Shown here: piece by piece, positions 1 through 8,876 of the stretch | How positions within the stretch are numbered: position 1 is the first letter of the stretch | How the letters are laid out: the number at the start of each line of letters is the position of its first letter | Assembly: GCA_965656085.1 (NCBI GenBank) | Contig: CBFHJA010000022.1 | Coordinates: 5,353 to 69,352 of the forward strand | Reading direction: 5' to 3' | From: Aliishimia sp965656085 | GTDB lineage: Bacteria > Pseudomonadota > Alphaproteobacteria > Rhodobacterales > Rhodobacteraceae | DNA length: 64,000 nucleotides | Notes under the pieces: generated by a model | What the model was told of the DNA's origin: nothing | The model's database searches: none | What the model saw: the letters and a program-made list of their open reading frames with translations, nothing else | Position numbers and translations under genes: made by a program

Positions 1-1072
1 GGTTCCCGAAATGCGCGAGCGCCTGCTCTGGCTTGCCAAGCCGGGTCAGCGCGATGTACCCGGCAAGCCATTCCAGATCGGCATAGGCCGCCCCACCGGT
101 CAGATGATGGGCAGACGCCAGTCGGTACGCGCGGGCCGGATCTCCGTCACGCATCTCGTCCCGGGCCAGCGCGCGGCGGCGATTGGCCCACGCCTCGGGC
201 CGTCCCAGCTTGTCGGCGCTGGCGGAGCGTTCCAAAAGCAGCGCCTTGGCGTCGTCCCAGTTCCCAGCCCGCACGCGCCATTCGAAGCGTGCCTGCCACA
301 GGCCGGGATCGTCCACCAGCGCGTCCGGCACCCGTGCCAAGAGCGCGTTGGCATTGTCCGCCCGGTTCCGCAGCGCCATGCGGGCGCGGGCGCGGGTTTC
401 CTCGTCTTCCGAGACCAGCCCGAACATGCGCCGCGCGTCGCTATGCAGTCCGCGCCACAGCATCGCGTCAAGCCGGGCGGCGTGGTGGTCTTCGAGCAGC
501 TTGGCGTGCTCGCCAAGAAACACCCGGTGCTCGGCATCGCTGAGATCACGGTTGCGCCAAGCGGTAACGATCAGCGTATCGGCTTCCTCGCTCTGCCCGG
601 CGCGCTTGAGCGCAGCCGCATGGGCCAGCACACCCTCGATGGTCTGCGCCGGGACCTGCGTGAAGGCGCCGAGCACGGTCTCGTCGGGCTGGGTGACGAG
701 GCTCGACTCGGCCCGTGCGCGGATCACGTCGAGCCCCGGCCAGTCCATCCGGCGGTCCAGAAAAGCGCGGGCGTCCGTGTAGCTTCCCTGTCCGGCGCGG
801 AGCCAGTACCAGAGCACGATGTCCTGCGCGACCGGCCCGTCCGCCGCCACCAGCGTGACCGCCCGGCGCCAGTCATCGGCCCGCACGGCGTCCATCGCCT
901 GCGCAAAGCGTGACGGGCGGGGGCGCGGGCGGACCAGTGGCGGGGGCGCGGCTTCAACCGGGGGCCGGGTCTGCGGGCGCAAGGTCTCGCCCACGGGCTG
1001 GGCCATCGCCATGCCGGTCAGAGCAAGGGCAACGGCGGGGAAAAGGCGGAAAGGACGCAGTATTGCTTGCAT
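1..1072 (-). CDS. Soluble lytic murein transglycosylase (3' truncated by window edge)
   Basis: Reading the minus strand from an ATG at 1072 gives an uninterrupted frame of about 357 codons that leaves the window at base 1. The N-terminus (MQAILRPFRLFPAVALALTG, then MAMAQ) is a Sec-type signal peptide ending near an AQ site. The rest is an alpha-helical repeat region rich in short W, A and L motifs such as DIVLWYWLRAG and DLEWLAGYIALTRLG, typical of the superhelical U domain of Slt70-like enzymes. The catalytic SLT (lysozyme-like) domain with its glutamate would lie left of the window, so activity cannot be confirmed here. The gene is divergent from dapA, an arrangement I recall from Rhodobacteraceae. 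Family members cleave peptidoglycan glycan strands in the periplasm with formation of 1,6-anhydro-muramyl ends. Confidence 0.85.
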   Translation of the reverse strand, partial: MQAILRPFRLFPAVALALTGMAMAQPVGETLRPQTRPPVEAAPPPLVRPRPRPSRFAQAMDAVRADDWRRAVTLVAADGPVAQDIVLWYWLRAGQGSYTDARAFLDRRMDWPGLDVIRARAESSLVTQPDETVLGAFTQVPAQTIEGVLAHAAALKRAGQSEEADTLIVTAWRNRDLSDAEHRVFLGEHAKLLEDHHAARLDAMLWRGLHSDARRMFGLVSEDEETRARARMALRNRADNANALLARVPDALVDDPGLWQARFEWRVRAGNWDDAKALLLERSASADKLGRPEAWANRRRALARDEMRDGDPARAYRLASAHHLTGGAAYADLEWLAGYIALTRLGKPEQALAHFGN

Positions 1073-1211
1073 TTGTCCCATTGAGTTGGCTAGAGCCGTG
1101 CAGCAAAGCGGCGGCCCGGTGGGAGGAACCTCTGATCATAGCCCGGACCGCGCCCGAAATCACCAGCCCTCGGGGAAAATTCGCCCCGAACACAGTAAAA
1201 GGAGCGTGTTC

Positions 1212-2087
1212 ATGTTCAAAGGCTCGATGCCCGCACTCGTCACGCCGTTCCAGAACGGCCAGCCGGATCTGGACACGCTCAAAAAGCTGGTCGAATGGCA
1301 TATCGCGGAAGGCTCGCACGGGCTCGTTCCGGTCGGCACCACGGGCGAATCGCCCACGCTGACCCATTCCGAGCATGAGCTCGTAATCCAGACCGTCGTC
1401 GAAGCCGCCGCAGGCCGCATCCCGGTGATCGCAGGCGCGGGCTCCAACAACACCGACGAGGCGATCCGCTTCGTGAAATTCGCCGCCGATGTCGGAGCCG
1501 ATGCCGCGCTCGTGGTCACACCCTATTACAACAAGCCCACGCAAGCGGGGATGATCGCGCATTTCACCGCGCTGCATGACGCCGCCGACATTCCGATCAT
1601 CATCTACAACATTCCCGGCCGCTCGGTCGTGGACATGCTGCCCGCCACCATGGGCGCGCTTGCCGAATTGCCGCGCATTGTCGGGGTGAAGGATGCGACC
1701 GGCGATCTGGCGCGGGTCTGCGATACCCGCATCGCCTGCGGGCCTGACTTCGTCCAGCTTTCCGGCGAGGATGCCACCGCGCATGGGTTCAACGCGCAAG
1801 GCGGCGTGGGCTGCATCTCGGTCACGGCCAATGTCGCGCCGCGCTTGTCGAGCCAGTTGCAGGAAGCCTGCCTTGCCGGCGATTATGCCACCGCGCTGAC
1901 ATTGCAAGACCGCCTGATGCCGCTGCACAAGGCGATCTTCACAGAGCCGGGCTTGTGCGGCGCGAAATACGCCATGTCACGGCTGGGCCTGTGCTCCGAT
2001 GAGGTGCGCTTGCCGCTGACGACGCTCACCAACAGCACCAAGGCCCTTGTGGATGACGGCCTGCGCCATGCGGGGCTGCTGAACTAG
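1212..2087 (+). CDS. dapA: 4-hydroxy-tetrahydrodipicolinate synthase
   Basis: A 291-residue protein of normal DapA length that condenses pyruvate with aspartate semialdehyde in the lysine/diaminopimelate pathway in the cytosol. Visible hallmarks are the GTTGE loop (residues 42-46), Tyr106 in VVTPYYNKP, Tyr132 in IIYNIPGR and the Schiff-base Lys160 in IVGVKDATG. The start ATG at 1212 is preceded by AAAAGGAG about seven bases upstream; an in-frame GTG six bases earlier is less well spaced. The longer upstream reading frame has no family similarity. The gene is divergent from the lytic transglycosylase. I do not see the smpB gene that often follows dapA in related genomes; a hairpin repeat and an opposite-strand gene follow instead. 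Confidence 0.97.
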   Translation: MFKGSMPALVTPFQNGQPDLDTLKKLVEWHIAEGSHGLVPVGTTGESPTLTHSEHELVIQTVVEAAAGRIPVIAGAGSNNTDEAIRFVKFAADVGADAALVVTPYYNKPTQAGMIAHFTALHDAADIPIIIYNIPGRSVVDMLPATMGALAELPRIVGVKDATGDLARVCDTRIACGPDFVQLSGEDATAHGFNAQGGVGCISVTANVAPRLSSQLQEACLAGDYATALTLQDRLMPLHKAIFTEPGLCGAKYAMSRLGLCSDEVRLPLTTLTNSTKALVDDGLRHAGLLN

Positions 2088-2126
2088 GTGTCCGAGAGGG
2101 CGCGGGTCGCCGTGCTTGAGACCACG

Positions 2127-2145
2127 CCCCGGGCTTGACCCGGGG
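2127..2145. repeat. GC hairpin element after dapA
   Basis: A perfect 7-bp inverted repeat, CCCCGGG / CCCGGGG around the loop CTTGA, lies 40 bases after the dapA stop between convergent genes. There is no T-run, so it is not a classical intrinsic terminator. The sequence resembles dispersed CCCGGG-type palindromes found between genes in alphaproteobacteria (recollection, not tested here). Confidence 0.5.
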
Positions 2146-2177
2146 CCGCGCTGCCACTCGTCGCACCGGGGTGATAT

Positions 2178-2567
2178 CTATGCGTGCGCGCCGTTCAGTG
2201 TGTTCGCGCCCGCCATATACACCGCGACCGTTTGGAACTTTCCGTCCGCGATCTCGAAGAAGTTGCAGTTGGATTTGTGGATCACAGCCCCGTCATGTTC
2301 GGTGTTCTCGACCTTGAAGCGGGACGCGATCCGCCCGCCGACCGGGTCGGGCACGTGGACGAAGCTGTGGTGCCGAACCGCGCGGTGATTGCCCCAGAGG
2401 CGGTGGAACATGCCGGAAATCGCCTCGTGCCCGTGCAGGCACACCCCATGGGTCTCGACCGTGAAGACGCACTCCTCCGCCAGTGTCGCCAGAATGCCGG
2501 GCAAATCCTCGGAGTCCACGGCGGCGAAATACCGCTCGACCAGTGCGATTTGTGCGTCTGCCTGCAT
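2178..2567 (-). CDS. NTF2-like / SnoaL-like domain protein
   Basis: A protein of about 129 residues with the NTF2-like fold pattern: an N-terminal helix (ALVERYFAAVDSEDLPGILATL), a central H-G-H-E-A-I-x-G-M-F helix, and C-terminal strands ending in FQTVAVYMAG. This family includes ketosteroid isomerase-like and polyketide-cyclase-like enzymes as well as binding proteins, so no reaction can be assigned. I chose the ATG at 2567 because GACAGGGG stands a suitable distance upstream; an ATG at 2600 is possible but has no visible ribosome-binding site. The gene is divergent from the racemase-like gene, with 70 bases between them. Confidence 0.75.
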   Translation of the reverse strand: MQADAQIALVERYFAAVDSEDLPGILATLAEECVFTVETHGVCLHGHEAISGMFHRLWGNHRAVRHHSFVHVPDPVGGRIASRFKVENTEHDGAVIHKSNCNFFEIADGKFQTVAVYMAGANTLNGAHA

Positions 2568-2637
2568 GGTGCTGTTCCCCTGTCTGTAGGCGTCCAGCAT
2601 CTGCTATAGAGGGCCGGGAGGAAAGAAAGGATTTGCG

Positions 2638-3402
2638 ATGAAAAAGGTGCTCGTGCTCGTGCCCTTCCCGATGTCCGAGGAGAACCGTGCGCTGCGTAGC
2701 GCGCAGGTGGATGCGGTGGAGCTTGGCCCGGAGATCCGCTTTGACTTCCGCTCCGTGCGCGCGGCGCCACGGAACTATATCAGCGCTTCTGACCTCGCTT
2801 TGGCCGAGATCGGGATGCTGGAGGCTGGGCTCAAGGCCGAGGCGGAGGGCTATGACGCGGTCTGCATCGACACGGTGAGCGATAGCGGCGTGGCGGCGCT
2901 GCGTTCGGAACTCACGATCCCGGTGATCGGCCCGGGGCGGGCCGCGATGCTCACGGCCATGATGCTGGGCAATCGCTTTTCGATCATCACGATGTGGGAG
3001 CATTGGCGACATCTCTACGACAAGACCCTGCGAGATCTGGGCCTTGCTCATGCCTGTGCCTCGATTCGCGCTGTGGACATCGCGCCCGACAACCTGTCGC
3101 TGATGGGCGGCAAGGAAGACGAGATATTTCCGGCTTTGGAAGCGCTGGCACGGGAGTGCATCGAGGCCGACCGCGCGGAGGTGATCATCCTTGGCTCCAC
3201 GACGATGCACCAGTCCCATGCGTACTTGTCCAGCCGCCTTCCGGTCCCGGTCATCAACCCCGGGCCGCTCTCCTACAAGATCGCGGAAACCTTGCTCGGG
3301 CTGGGCCTGACCCATAGCCGGGCCGCGTACCCCGAAACCCGGGTATCGCGGCGGGACATGCTGCATGCGATGCTGGACGGAGTCGAAAATTTCAAACACT
3401 GA
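2638..3402 (+). CDS. Asp/Glu/hydantoin racemase family protein, altered active site
   Basis: A 254-residue cytosolic protein of the Asp/Glu/hydantoin racemase superfamily. It shows the N-terminal strand VLVLVPFPMS, the paired motif GYDAVCIDTVSDSG (residues 71-84) and the second half-site VIILGSTTMH (182-191). Classical members use two cysteines, one in each half-site. Here the second position reads Ser187 (LGS instead of LGC) and the first aligns with Thr79, although Cys76 is close by. It may therefore be a non-racemising relative, such as a maleate isomerase/decarboxylase-like member, or may use a different mechanism. The start is an ATG with GGAGG and AAAGGA upstream. No pathway partner is adjacent. 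Confidence 0.75.
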   Translation: MKKVLVLVPFPMSEENRALRSAQVDAVELGPEIRFDFRSVRAAPRNYISASDLALAEIGMLEAGLKAEAEGYDAVCIDTVSDSGVAALRSELTIPVIGPGRAAMLTAMMLGNRFSIITMWEHWRHLYDKTLRDLGLAHACASIRAVDIAPDNLSLMGGKEDEIFPALEALARECIEADRAEVIILGSTTMHQSHAYLSSRLPVPVINPGPLSYKIAETLLGLGLTHSRAAYPETRVSRRDMLHAMLDGVENFKH

Positions 3403-3506
3403 CAGTGCGTTAGCGAGGCAGACCCGATCCATACCGCGGGAAGGCTCTGGACAGAGGCGCGGGCCATGGCGCAGAGTGCGTCCTCAGACCAAAAGGAGTG
3501 AAGACC

Positions 3507-4334
3507 ATGAGTGTAAGAACTGTCCTGACCTTTGTGGATGGCTCACAGGGCGACGAGACCCGTCTCGCGCGCGCCTTCAAGGCGGCCCGGTCCTATGACG
3601 CTCATGCCACGATCGTCACCTTCGGGATTCTGCCCGAGATCGTGCCCGAACCCTATGCGGGCGTGGCGCCGCTGACGCTCGATGCCGAGTTTCGCAACCG
3701 AGCCATCACCGGGGCGGAGGACCTTGCCAAACAGGTGTCCGAACAAGCCGAGGCCGAGGGCATCCGCTATGATGTGCGCGCCCGGGTGTCGACACCGTCC
3801 TCGCTCGCGGAAGCCTTCGGGGCGCGGGCGCGGTTCGCGGACCTCGTGCTGCTCGATCACATCGCCTCCGAATCCGGGGACATCATGCGCCGCGCCGCCT
3901 TCGAGGGTGCGCTGTTTCAGGGTGACGCCGCAGTGTTGCTCTGCCCGCAAGAGACCGGTTTTGCATTCGAGAAGGTGATGATCGCGTGGGATGGCGGTAA
4001 CGAAGCCCTGCGCGCGGTCCGGCGGGGTTTTCCGCTGATGTCCGCCGCGACCGAGGTCGAAATCGTGACCGTGGACGCCTCGGAATGGCAGGCCGCTTCT
4101 GCGGAAGATCTTGCGCAGATGCTGTCCCGGCACGATCTGTCGGTGTCGATCTTCAATGCCAGCTCGCGCGACAACTCCGAAGTCCAGACCCTGGCGCAGC
4201 GGCAGATCGAAACCGGCGCTGACCTGACCATTCTGGGCGGCTATGCCCATTCGCGGTTTCGCGAAGCGGTGTTCGGCGGGGTGACCGAGGACCTGCCCGC
4301 CGTGTCGCACACGCCGCTGCTGATGGCGCACTGA
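3507..4334 (+). CDS. Universal stress protein (tandem UspA domains)
   Basis: A 275-residue cytosolic protein, about twice the size of a single UspA domain. The first half begins VRTVLTFVDGSQGDETRLARAFKAA and the second half restarts near FEKVMIAWDGGNEALRAV, the typical beta-alpha nucleotide-binding start of each Usp domain. It ends with the family signature-like GGYAHSRFREAVFGGVTEDL and the terminal strand of the fold. Tandem Usp proteins are induced by starvation and stress; the ligand (ATP or not) cannot be decided. The start ATG at 3507 follows AAAAGGAGTG with good spacing, and an in-frame GTG at 3498 overlaps that site. It precedes a Lon-like protease gene by about 100 bases. Confidence 0.85.
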   Translation: MSVRTVLTFVDGSQGDETRLARAFKAARSYDAHATIVTFGILPEIVPEPYAGVAPLTLDAEFRNRAITGAEDLAKQVSEQAEAEGIRYDVRARVSTPSSLAEAFGARARFADLVLLDHIASESGDIMRRAAFEGALFQGDAAVLLCPQETGFAFEKVMIAWDGGNEALRAVRRGFPLMSAATEVEIVTVDASEWQAASAEDLAQMLSRHDLSVSIFNASSRDNSEVQTLAQRQIETGADLTILGGYAHSRFREAVFGGVTEDLPAVSHTPLLMAH

Positions 4335-4335
4335 C

Positions 4336-4366
4336 ACCGGCCCACGGGCAAATCTGCCGGGCCGGT
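4336..4366. terminator. Inverted repeat after the Usp gene
   Basis: ACCGGCCC at 4336-4343 pairs perfectly with GGGCCGGT at 4359-4366, with an inner CGGGCA/TGCCGG pairing possible. It follows the Usp stop directly. No T-run follows, so termination or mRNA end protection is only a suggestion. Confidence 0.35.
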
Positions 4367-4440
4367 TGAGGGAGATCAAATGGCCCCGCCCCTTTCGCGT
4401 CTAGGGTTCCCTGGCATGAGGTGTCAGGGGAGAAACACCA

Positions 4441-6879
4441 ATGACAGAAAGGCCGCAAGCGCTGCGCGCGAAACAACTCCGCCAGCGCTGTGATCCGGAG
4501 GCTCTGGGCGCCAGCGAATCGCACGACCCGAGCGGCGCAGGGCTGGTCGGTCAGGACCGCGCGCTTGAGGCCCTGCGCCTTGCCGTCGAGATTCGCCACG
4601 ACGATTTCAATCTGTTCGTGCTCGGCCCGGAGGGTACCGGGCGTCACAAGACCGTCGAGCAGGTCCTCAAGGCCCATGCCGCGCGCCGCGACACGCCCTC
4701 CGATTGGGTCTATGTCAACAACTTCGACACACCGCACAAACCCACTGCGCTCAGGCTTGAGCCGGGCATGGCGAACCGGTTGAAGGCCGAAATGGACCGG
4801 GTGATCGACGATCTGGCGCAGGACTTGCCGGCACTCTTCGAATCCGACGACTACCAAACCCAGCGGCGCAGCATCGAGGAGGAGTTCAGCGCGCGCCACG
4901 AAAACGCGCTGGCCGACCTTGCCGAACGGGCGCGCGCCGAGAACATGGCGCTGATCCGCACGCCGATGGGGTTCATGGTAGCTGCAATGCGCGACGGTGA
5001 GGTGATCAAGGCCGATGCGTTCAAGACACTCCCCGAGGACGAACAGGCCGTCATCGAGGAAAAGGTCGAGCGGTATCAGGAAGAGCTTGCCGATGTGCTT
5101 CGCGAGGCCTCCAAGCTGGAGCGCGAACACCGCGCGCAAGTGGAGAGCCTGAACGCGGAGATGGCCGAGCGGGCGGTGTCGGACCGGATAGAAGCTGCCG
5201 AAGAGACGCTCGGCGCGAACAGTGAGATTGCCGGCCATCTTTCCCGGGTGCGCAAGGACATGATCGAAAACCCCGAACTCTTCCTGCAAGCCGCGTCCCG
5301 GCGCGAAGACGGCCCGTTTCCGGATGCGGTGGGCAAGATGCATCTGGATCCGGTCTTCCGACGCTACGTGGTCAACGTGATCGTCGCCTATGACCCGGCT
5401 GAGCCGCCTGCTGCGCCGGTTGTGGTGGAGGATTTGCCGACCATGGACCGCCTGTCGGGCCGAATCGAGCATGTCTCGCAGATGGGCTCACTGGTCACCG
5501 ACTTCTCCCTCATCCGCGCCGGGGCGCTGCACCGCGCCAATGGCGGCTACCTGATGATCGACGCGCAGCGCATTCTGAGCGAGCCTTATGCGTGGGATGC
5601 TCTGAAGCGATGCCTCAAGAAGGGCTCGATCACCATCACCTCGCTTGCGGACCGGGTCAGCGTGTTCTCCACCGTCTCGCTGGAGCCCGAGCCGATCCCG
5701 CTCGATGTTCGGGTCGTGCTGATCGGGGACCGCCGCCTGCATGCGCTGCTCGTCCTGCTTGACCCCGAATTCTCGGAGCTGTTCAAGATTCAGGCCGATT
5801 TCGAAGGCACCGTGGAGCGCAGCCCGGAGACGCTCACGGCCCTCGCCGCGCAGTTGCGCGATTTTGCCCGGTCGCATGACCTTCTGCCGCTGTCCGCGAC
5901 CGGCGCGGCGCGGCTGCTCGACGAGGCAACGCGGCGGGCCGAGGACGGGCGCAAGATCACGCTGCAGGTCCGCCAACTCACCGATCTGCTGCGCGAGGCC
6001 GAGCATTATGCGCGCCGGGACCGGCAGGACGCGGTGGGCGCAGACCAGATTGACCACGCCGTGCGTGAGCAGGAGCGGCGCGCGGCGCGCGTGCAGGACC
6101 GCGTCTACGAGGCCATCGCGCGGCATACCATCCTGATCGACACCGACGGCGCCAAGACCGGCCAGATCAACGGGTTGTCGGTGCTCGATACTGGCACCCA
6201 CCGCTTCGGGCGGCCCTCCCGGATCACCGCTCGGGTGCGCATGGGCAGCGGAAAGCTGGTGGATATCGAGCGCGAAGTGGAACTTGGCGGCGCGCTGCAC
6301 TCCAAGGGCGTGATGATCCTCGCGGGCTATCTCACCGCCACTTATGCGCTGGACACGCCGTTTTCAGTCCATGCCAGCCTCGTCTTCGAGCAAAGCTATG
6401 GCGGGGTTGACGGCGATAGCGCGTCCTGCGCCGAACTTGTCGCGCTGCTTTCGGCCTTGTCGGACAAGACGATCCGGCAGGATCATGCGATCACCGGATC
6501 GGTGAACCAGCTTGGCGATATGCAGGCCATCGGTGGGGTCAACGAGAAGATCGAAGGCTTCTTCGATATCTGCGCCGAGCGCGGTCTCACGGGCGCGCAA
6601 GGCGTGCTGATCCCGGCGTCGAATGTCGAACATCTGATGCTGCGGGACAGGGTCGTGGAAGCGGTGGAGACAGGGCGCTTCCGGGTCATCCCGATCCGCC
6701 ATGTCGATGAGGCGCTGGAGGTTCTCACAGGCTGCCCGGCCGGAGCGCGCGATGAGACCGGAGCCTTTCCGGAGGGCAGCGTCAACGCAGCGGTCGAGGC
6801 GCGGCTGCGGGCCTTCGCGATGGACCGCAAGGCGTTCTCGGCGCGCATGGGCCCGCCCCAAACGGACGAGACACCATGA
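4441..6879 (+). CDS. Lon-like ATP-dependent protease (AAA_32/Lon_C type)
   Basis: An 812-residue protein with an N-terminal ATP-binding region, Walker A GPEGTGRHKT at residues 62-71, a long charged coiled-coil-prone segment around 120-260, an AAA module (SGRIEHVSQMGSLVTDFSLIRAGALH onward) and a C-terminal Lon S16 peptidase domain. The Ser-Lys dyad is visible as Ser660 in GVDGDSASC and Lys703 in GGVNEKIEGF, with the 43-residue spacing normal for Lon. It differs from housekeeping LonA by lacking the LonA N-terminal substrate domain and matches the 'ATP-binding protein/Lon-like' family beside stress genes. It lies downstream of a universal stress protein and overlaps the next gene by four bases, so a stress-related role is inferred. 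Confidence 0.92.
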   Translation: MTERPQALRAKQLRQRCDPEALGASESHDPSGAGLVGQDRALEALRLAVEIRHDDFNLFVLGPEGTGRHKTVEQVLKAHAARRDTPSDWVYVNNFDTPHKPTALRLEPGMANRLKAEMDRVIDDLAQDLPALFESDDYQTQRRSIEEEFSARHENALADLAERARAENMALIRTPMGFMVAAMRDGEVIKADAFKTLPEDEQAVIEEKVERYQEELADVLREASKLEREHRAQVESLNAEMAERAVSDRIEAAEETLGANSEIAGHLSRVRKDMIENPELFLQAASRREDGPFPDAVGKMHLDPVFRRYVVNVIVAYDPAEPPAAPVVVEDLPTMDRLSGRIEHVSQMGSLVTDFSLIRAGALHRANGGYLMIDAQRILSEPYAWDALKRCLKKGSITITSLADRVSVFSTVSLEPEPIPLDVRVVLIGDRRLHALLVLLDPEFSELFKIQADFEGTVERSPETLTALAAQLRDFARSHDLLPLSATGAARLLDEATRRAEDGRKITLQVRQLTDLLREAEHYARRDRQDAVGADQIDHAVREQERRAARVQDRVYEAIARHTILIDTDGAKTGQINGLSVLDTGTHRFGRPSRITARVRMGSGKLVDIEREVELGGALHSKGVMILAGYLTATYALDTPFSVHASLVFEQSYGGVDGDSASCAELVALLSALSDKTIRQDHAITGSVNQLGDMQAIGGVNEKIEGFFDICAERGLTGAQGVLIPASNVEHLMLRDRVVEAVETGRFRVIPIRHVDEALEVLTGCPAGARDETGAFPEGSVNAAVEARLRAFAMDRKAFSARMGPPQTDETP

Positions 6880-7607
6880 CCGGCGTGCGGCACACCGAGC
6901 GTCACCTGCTGATCGCCGGCACGAACCTGCCCGATGTAGACGCCGCGCTGGCTGTCGCCCGGCTAATCCTCGAGCGCCTTCCCGCCGCACCGGCCGGTCT
7001 GCTCGTGGAGACGGATTTCGCGGAACTCGTGATCGGCACGCGGCAGCGCCTCATCGCGGTGAGCGGCCAATTGCGCGCCGTCCCGTCCTCCGAGGCTTGG
7101 AAGCGCACGGCCGGGCGCGACGCGCAGGCGCTGAAACGGCGCATCGCGGCGCTGGCAGCGGAGCGCTCGGCAGCTTGGCAGAGCGAGGTGGCGACAGGCG
7201 ATCTGGTGGCCTGTGCGTGCGGCGCCGTAGTGGGCGAGGATATCCTCCTGCTCTGCCAACGGCCCTTGCTCCGGTTCGGCGGGCAGGTGCTGGTTCTGGG
7301 CGCGGCGCGCAGGCCGGACAGCGAGCCGGTTCTGGCCCTTGGCCGCGCGCTGGCGCAGGCCTCCGGGACGACCGTGTTCGAGATCGACCCGGGCCAGAAG
7401 GCGGGCCTTGCAGGCGTGCTGGATCAGGTGGACCGCAGGTCGGCCAGCACGATCCTGCTCGACTTGAGCCAGACCCCTCAGTTGAGCGAAGACGATTTGC
7501 GGCGGCTGGTCGCCGCGGCGCGGTGTCCGGTGGTGGTGATCGGGGCGAGCCGGATCAGGCGCGGGGATGCGCAGACAATCATCGACGCCACAGACCGCGA
7601 TGCATGA
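6876..7607 (+). CDS. Unknown protein translationally coupled to Lon-like protease
   Basis: A 243-residue protein whose ATG overlaps the protease stop (ATGA). I do not recognise a family. The sequence has an alternating strand/helix pattern: RHLLIAGTNLPDVDAALAVARLILERLP at the start, GGQVLVLGAARR in the middle and CPVVVIGASRIRRGDAQTI at the end. This could be a Rossmann-like or Usp-like fold, but no nucleotide motif is convincing. There is no signal peptide or membrane segment. The coupling suggests an accessory or adaptor protein made in step with the protease; this is inference only. Confidence 0.6.
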   Translation: MTGVRHTERHLLIAGTNLPDVDAALAVARLILERLPAAPAGLLVETDFAELVIGTRQRLIAVSGQLRAVPSSEAWKRTAGRDAQALKRRIAALAAERSAAWQSEVATGDLVACACGAVVGEDILLLCQRPLLRFGGQVLVLGAARRPDSEPVLALGRALAQASGTTVFEIDPGQKAGLAGVLDQVDRRSASTILLDLSQTPQLSEDDLRRLVAAARCPVVVIGASRIRRGDAQTIIDATDRDA

Positions 7608-7661
7608 CAGGCCTGCGTGACGCGGCTTTGTTTGCGTGGGAGGCCGTGTGACGGGACCGCG

Positions 7662-8867
7662 TCAGTCCAACACCCTTTGGACAATCGGCGCTCCGTCCTC
7701 GATCCGCTCACCGGGATGGACCAGAACCTTGTCACCCTCGGACAGCCCTTTGGTGATTTGGGCGACGCGGTCATTGGTCCGGCCGATCTCGGCCCGGCGC
7801 AGGCGCGCGACGCCATCCTCGGCGACGAACACCGCCCATGTACCACCCTGTCGGAACAAGGCGCTCAGCGGGACCTGCAAAACATCCTCTGCCTGCCATT
7901 CCACGACCCGCAGGTAGACCGCGAAGCCATGCCCGAGCGAGGCGCGCGCGGCCTGCGGGGAGATCAGATCGAAAACGACATCCACGCGCTGTTCCTCGAT
8001 ACCGAGCGCCGAGACCTTCGTGTAGGCCGACGGCTCGATTTTGGCGACCCGCGCCTCCAGATCGCCCGGCCCGCCCCAGCGCTCGACCATGGCCGGCGCA
8101 CCGACCGTCAGGCGCACCGCATCCGTGGACAGCACATCCGCGACGATTTCGAGATCGCCGGGCTTGCCGATGGAGAGCAGGGGCGTGCCCGCCGCGACCG
8201 GGCGTTCGCTGATCACCTCGACCCCGAGCACCTGCCCGCTGACCGGGGCAGTGATCTGCAAACAGCAATTCTCGGAGCGGGCGGCGTCGTCCTCGGGCTC
8301 GATCAGCGCGGCGCGCGCGCGGTCCAGAGCGCCCTTGGCCCGTTCGAGATTGGAGATCGCCGCCGCCTGCGCCGCCTGCCGCACCCCGAGGCTTTGCTCG
8401 GCGGTCTCCAGACGGGTCAGCGAGGCGACCCCGCGATCCACCAATTCCTTGGCCCGGCGATACTCGCTTTGCGCCAACTGCAACTCCTCCTCGGTCTGCC
8501 GCAACTGGCCCCGCGCCATGTAGAGCCCTGCTTCGGCCTCACGCACGGCAGCTTCGGCCTGTACCCGGCTGCGCGGATCGAGCGGGTCGGAGGCGGCCGG
8601 GTCGATCACGGCAACCACGGTCTCGCCTGCGGTAACCGCATCGCCCACCCGCACCGGGGAGCGGCGCGCCACACCCCGGATCGGGGCGGCGACCTCATAG
8701 ATTTCGGCGATCCGGGTCTCGCCCTCCACATCCACAGTGACCTGCATCGGCGCGCGCGACACCTCGGCCAGATCCACCGGCACGGGCTCGGTCCGGAAGG
8801 CGAGAAGGCTGAGCAGCCCCGCCGACAGAAGCCCAACCGCAATGACTATACCATGTCTCGTTTTCAC
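7662..8867 (-). CDS. HlyD/MacA-type membrane fusion protein of ABC exporter
   Basis: A 401-residue periplasmic adaptor. The N-terminus has one membrane anchor (GIVIAVGLLSAGLLSLLAF), then a lipoyl-like half (VAAPIRGVARRSPVRVGDAVTAGETVVAV), a long alpha-helical hairpin rich in E, Q and A (about residues 100-190), the second lipoyl half (CCLQITAPVSGQVLGVEVIS) and beta-barrel domains. This is the classic order for adaptors bridging an inner-membrane transporter to an outer-membrane channel. It is the last gene of a minus-strand operon with a permease (9-base gap) and an ATPase, i.e. a MacAB- or DevBCA-like export system. Its substrate (lipid, glycolipid, peptide or drug) is not evident. No outer-membrane TolC gene is adjacent. 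Confidence 0.92.
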   Translation of the reverse strand: MKTRHGIVIAVGLLSAGLLSLLAFRTEPVPVDLAEVSRAPMQVTVDVEGETRIAEIYEVAAPIRGVARRSPVRVGDAVTAGETVVAVIDPAASDPLDPRSRVQAEAAVREAEAGLYMARGQLRQTEEELQLAQSEYRRAKELVDRGVASLTRLETAEQSLGVRQAAQAAAISNLERAKGALDRARAALIEPEDDAARSENCCLQITAPVSGQVLGVEVISERPVAAGTPLLSIGKPGDLEIVADVLSTDAVRLTVGAPAMVERWGGPGDLEARVAKIEPSAYTKVSALGIEEQRVDVVFDLISPQAARASLGHGFAVYLRVVEWQAEDVLQVPLSALFRQGGTWAVFVAEDGVARLRRAEIGRTNDRVAQITKGLSEGDKVLVHPGERIEDGAPIVQRVLD

Positions 8868-8876
8868 GGGCTGTCC

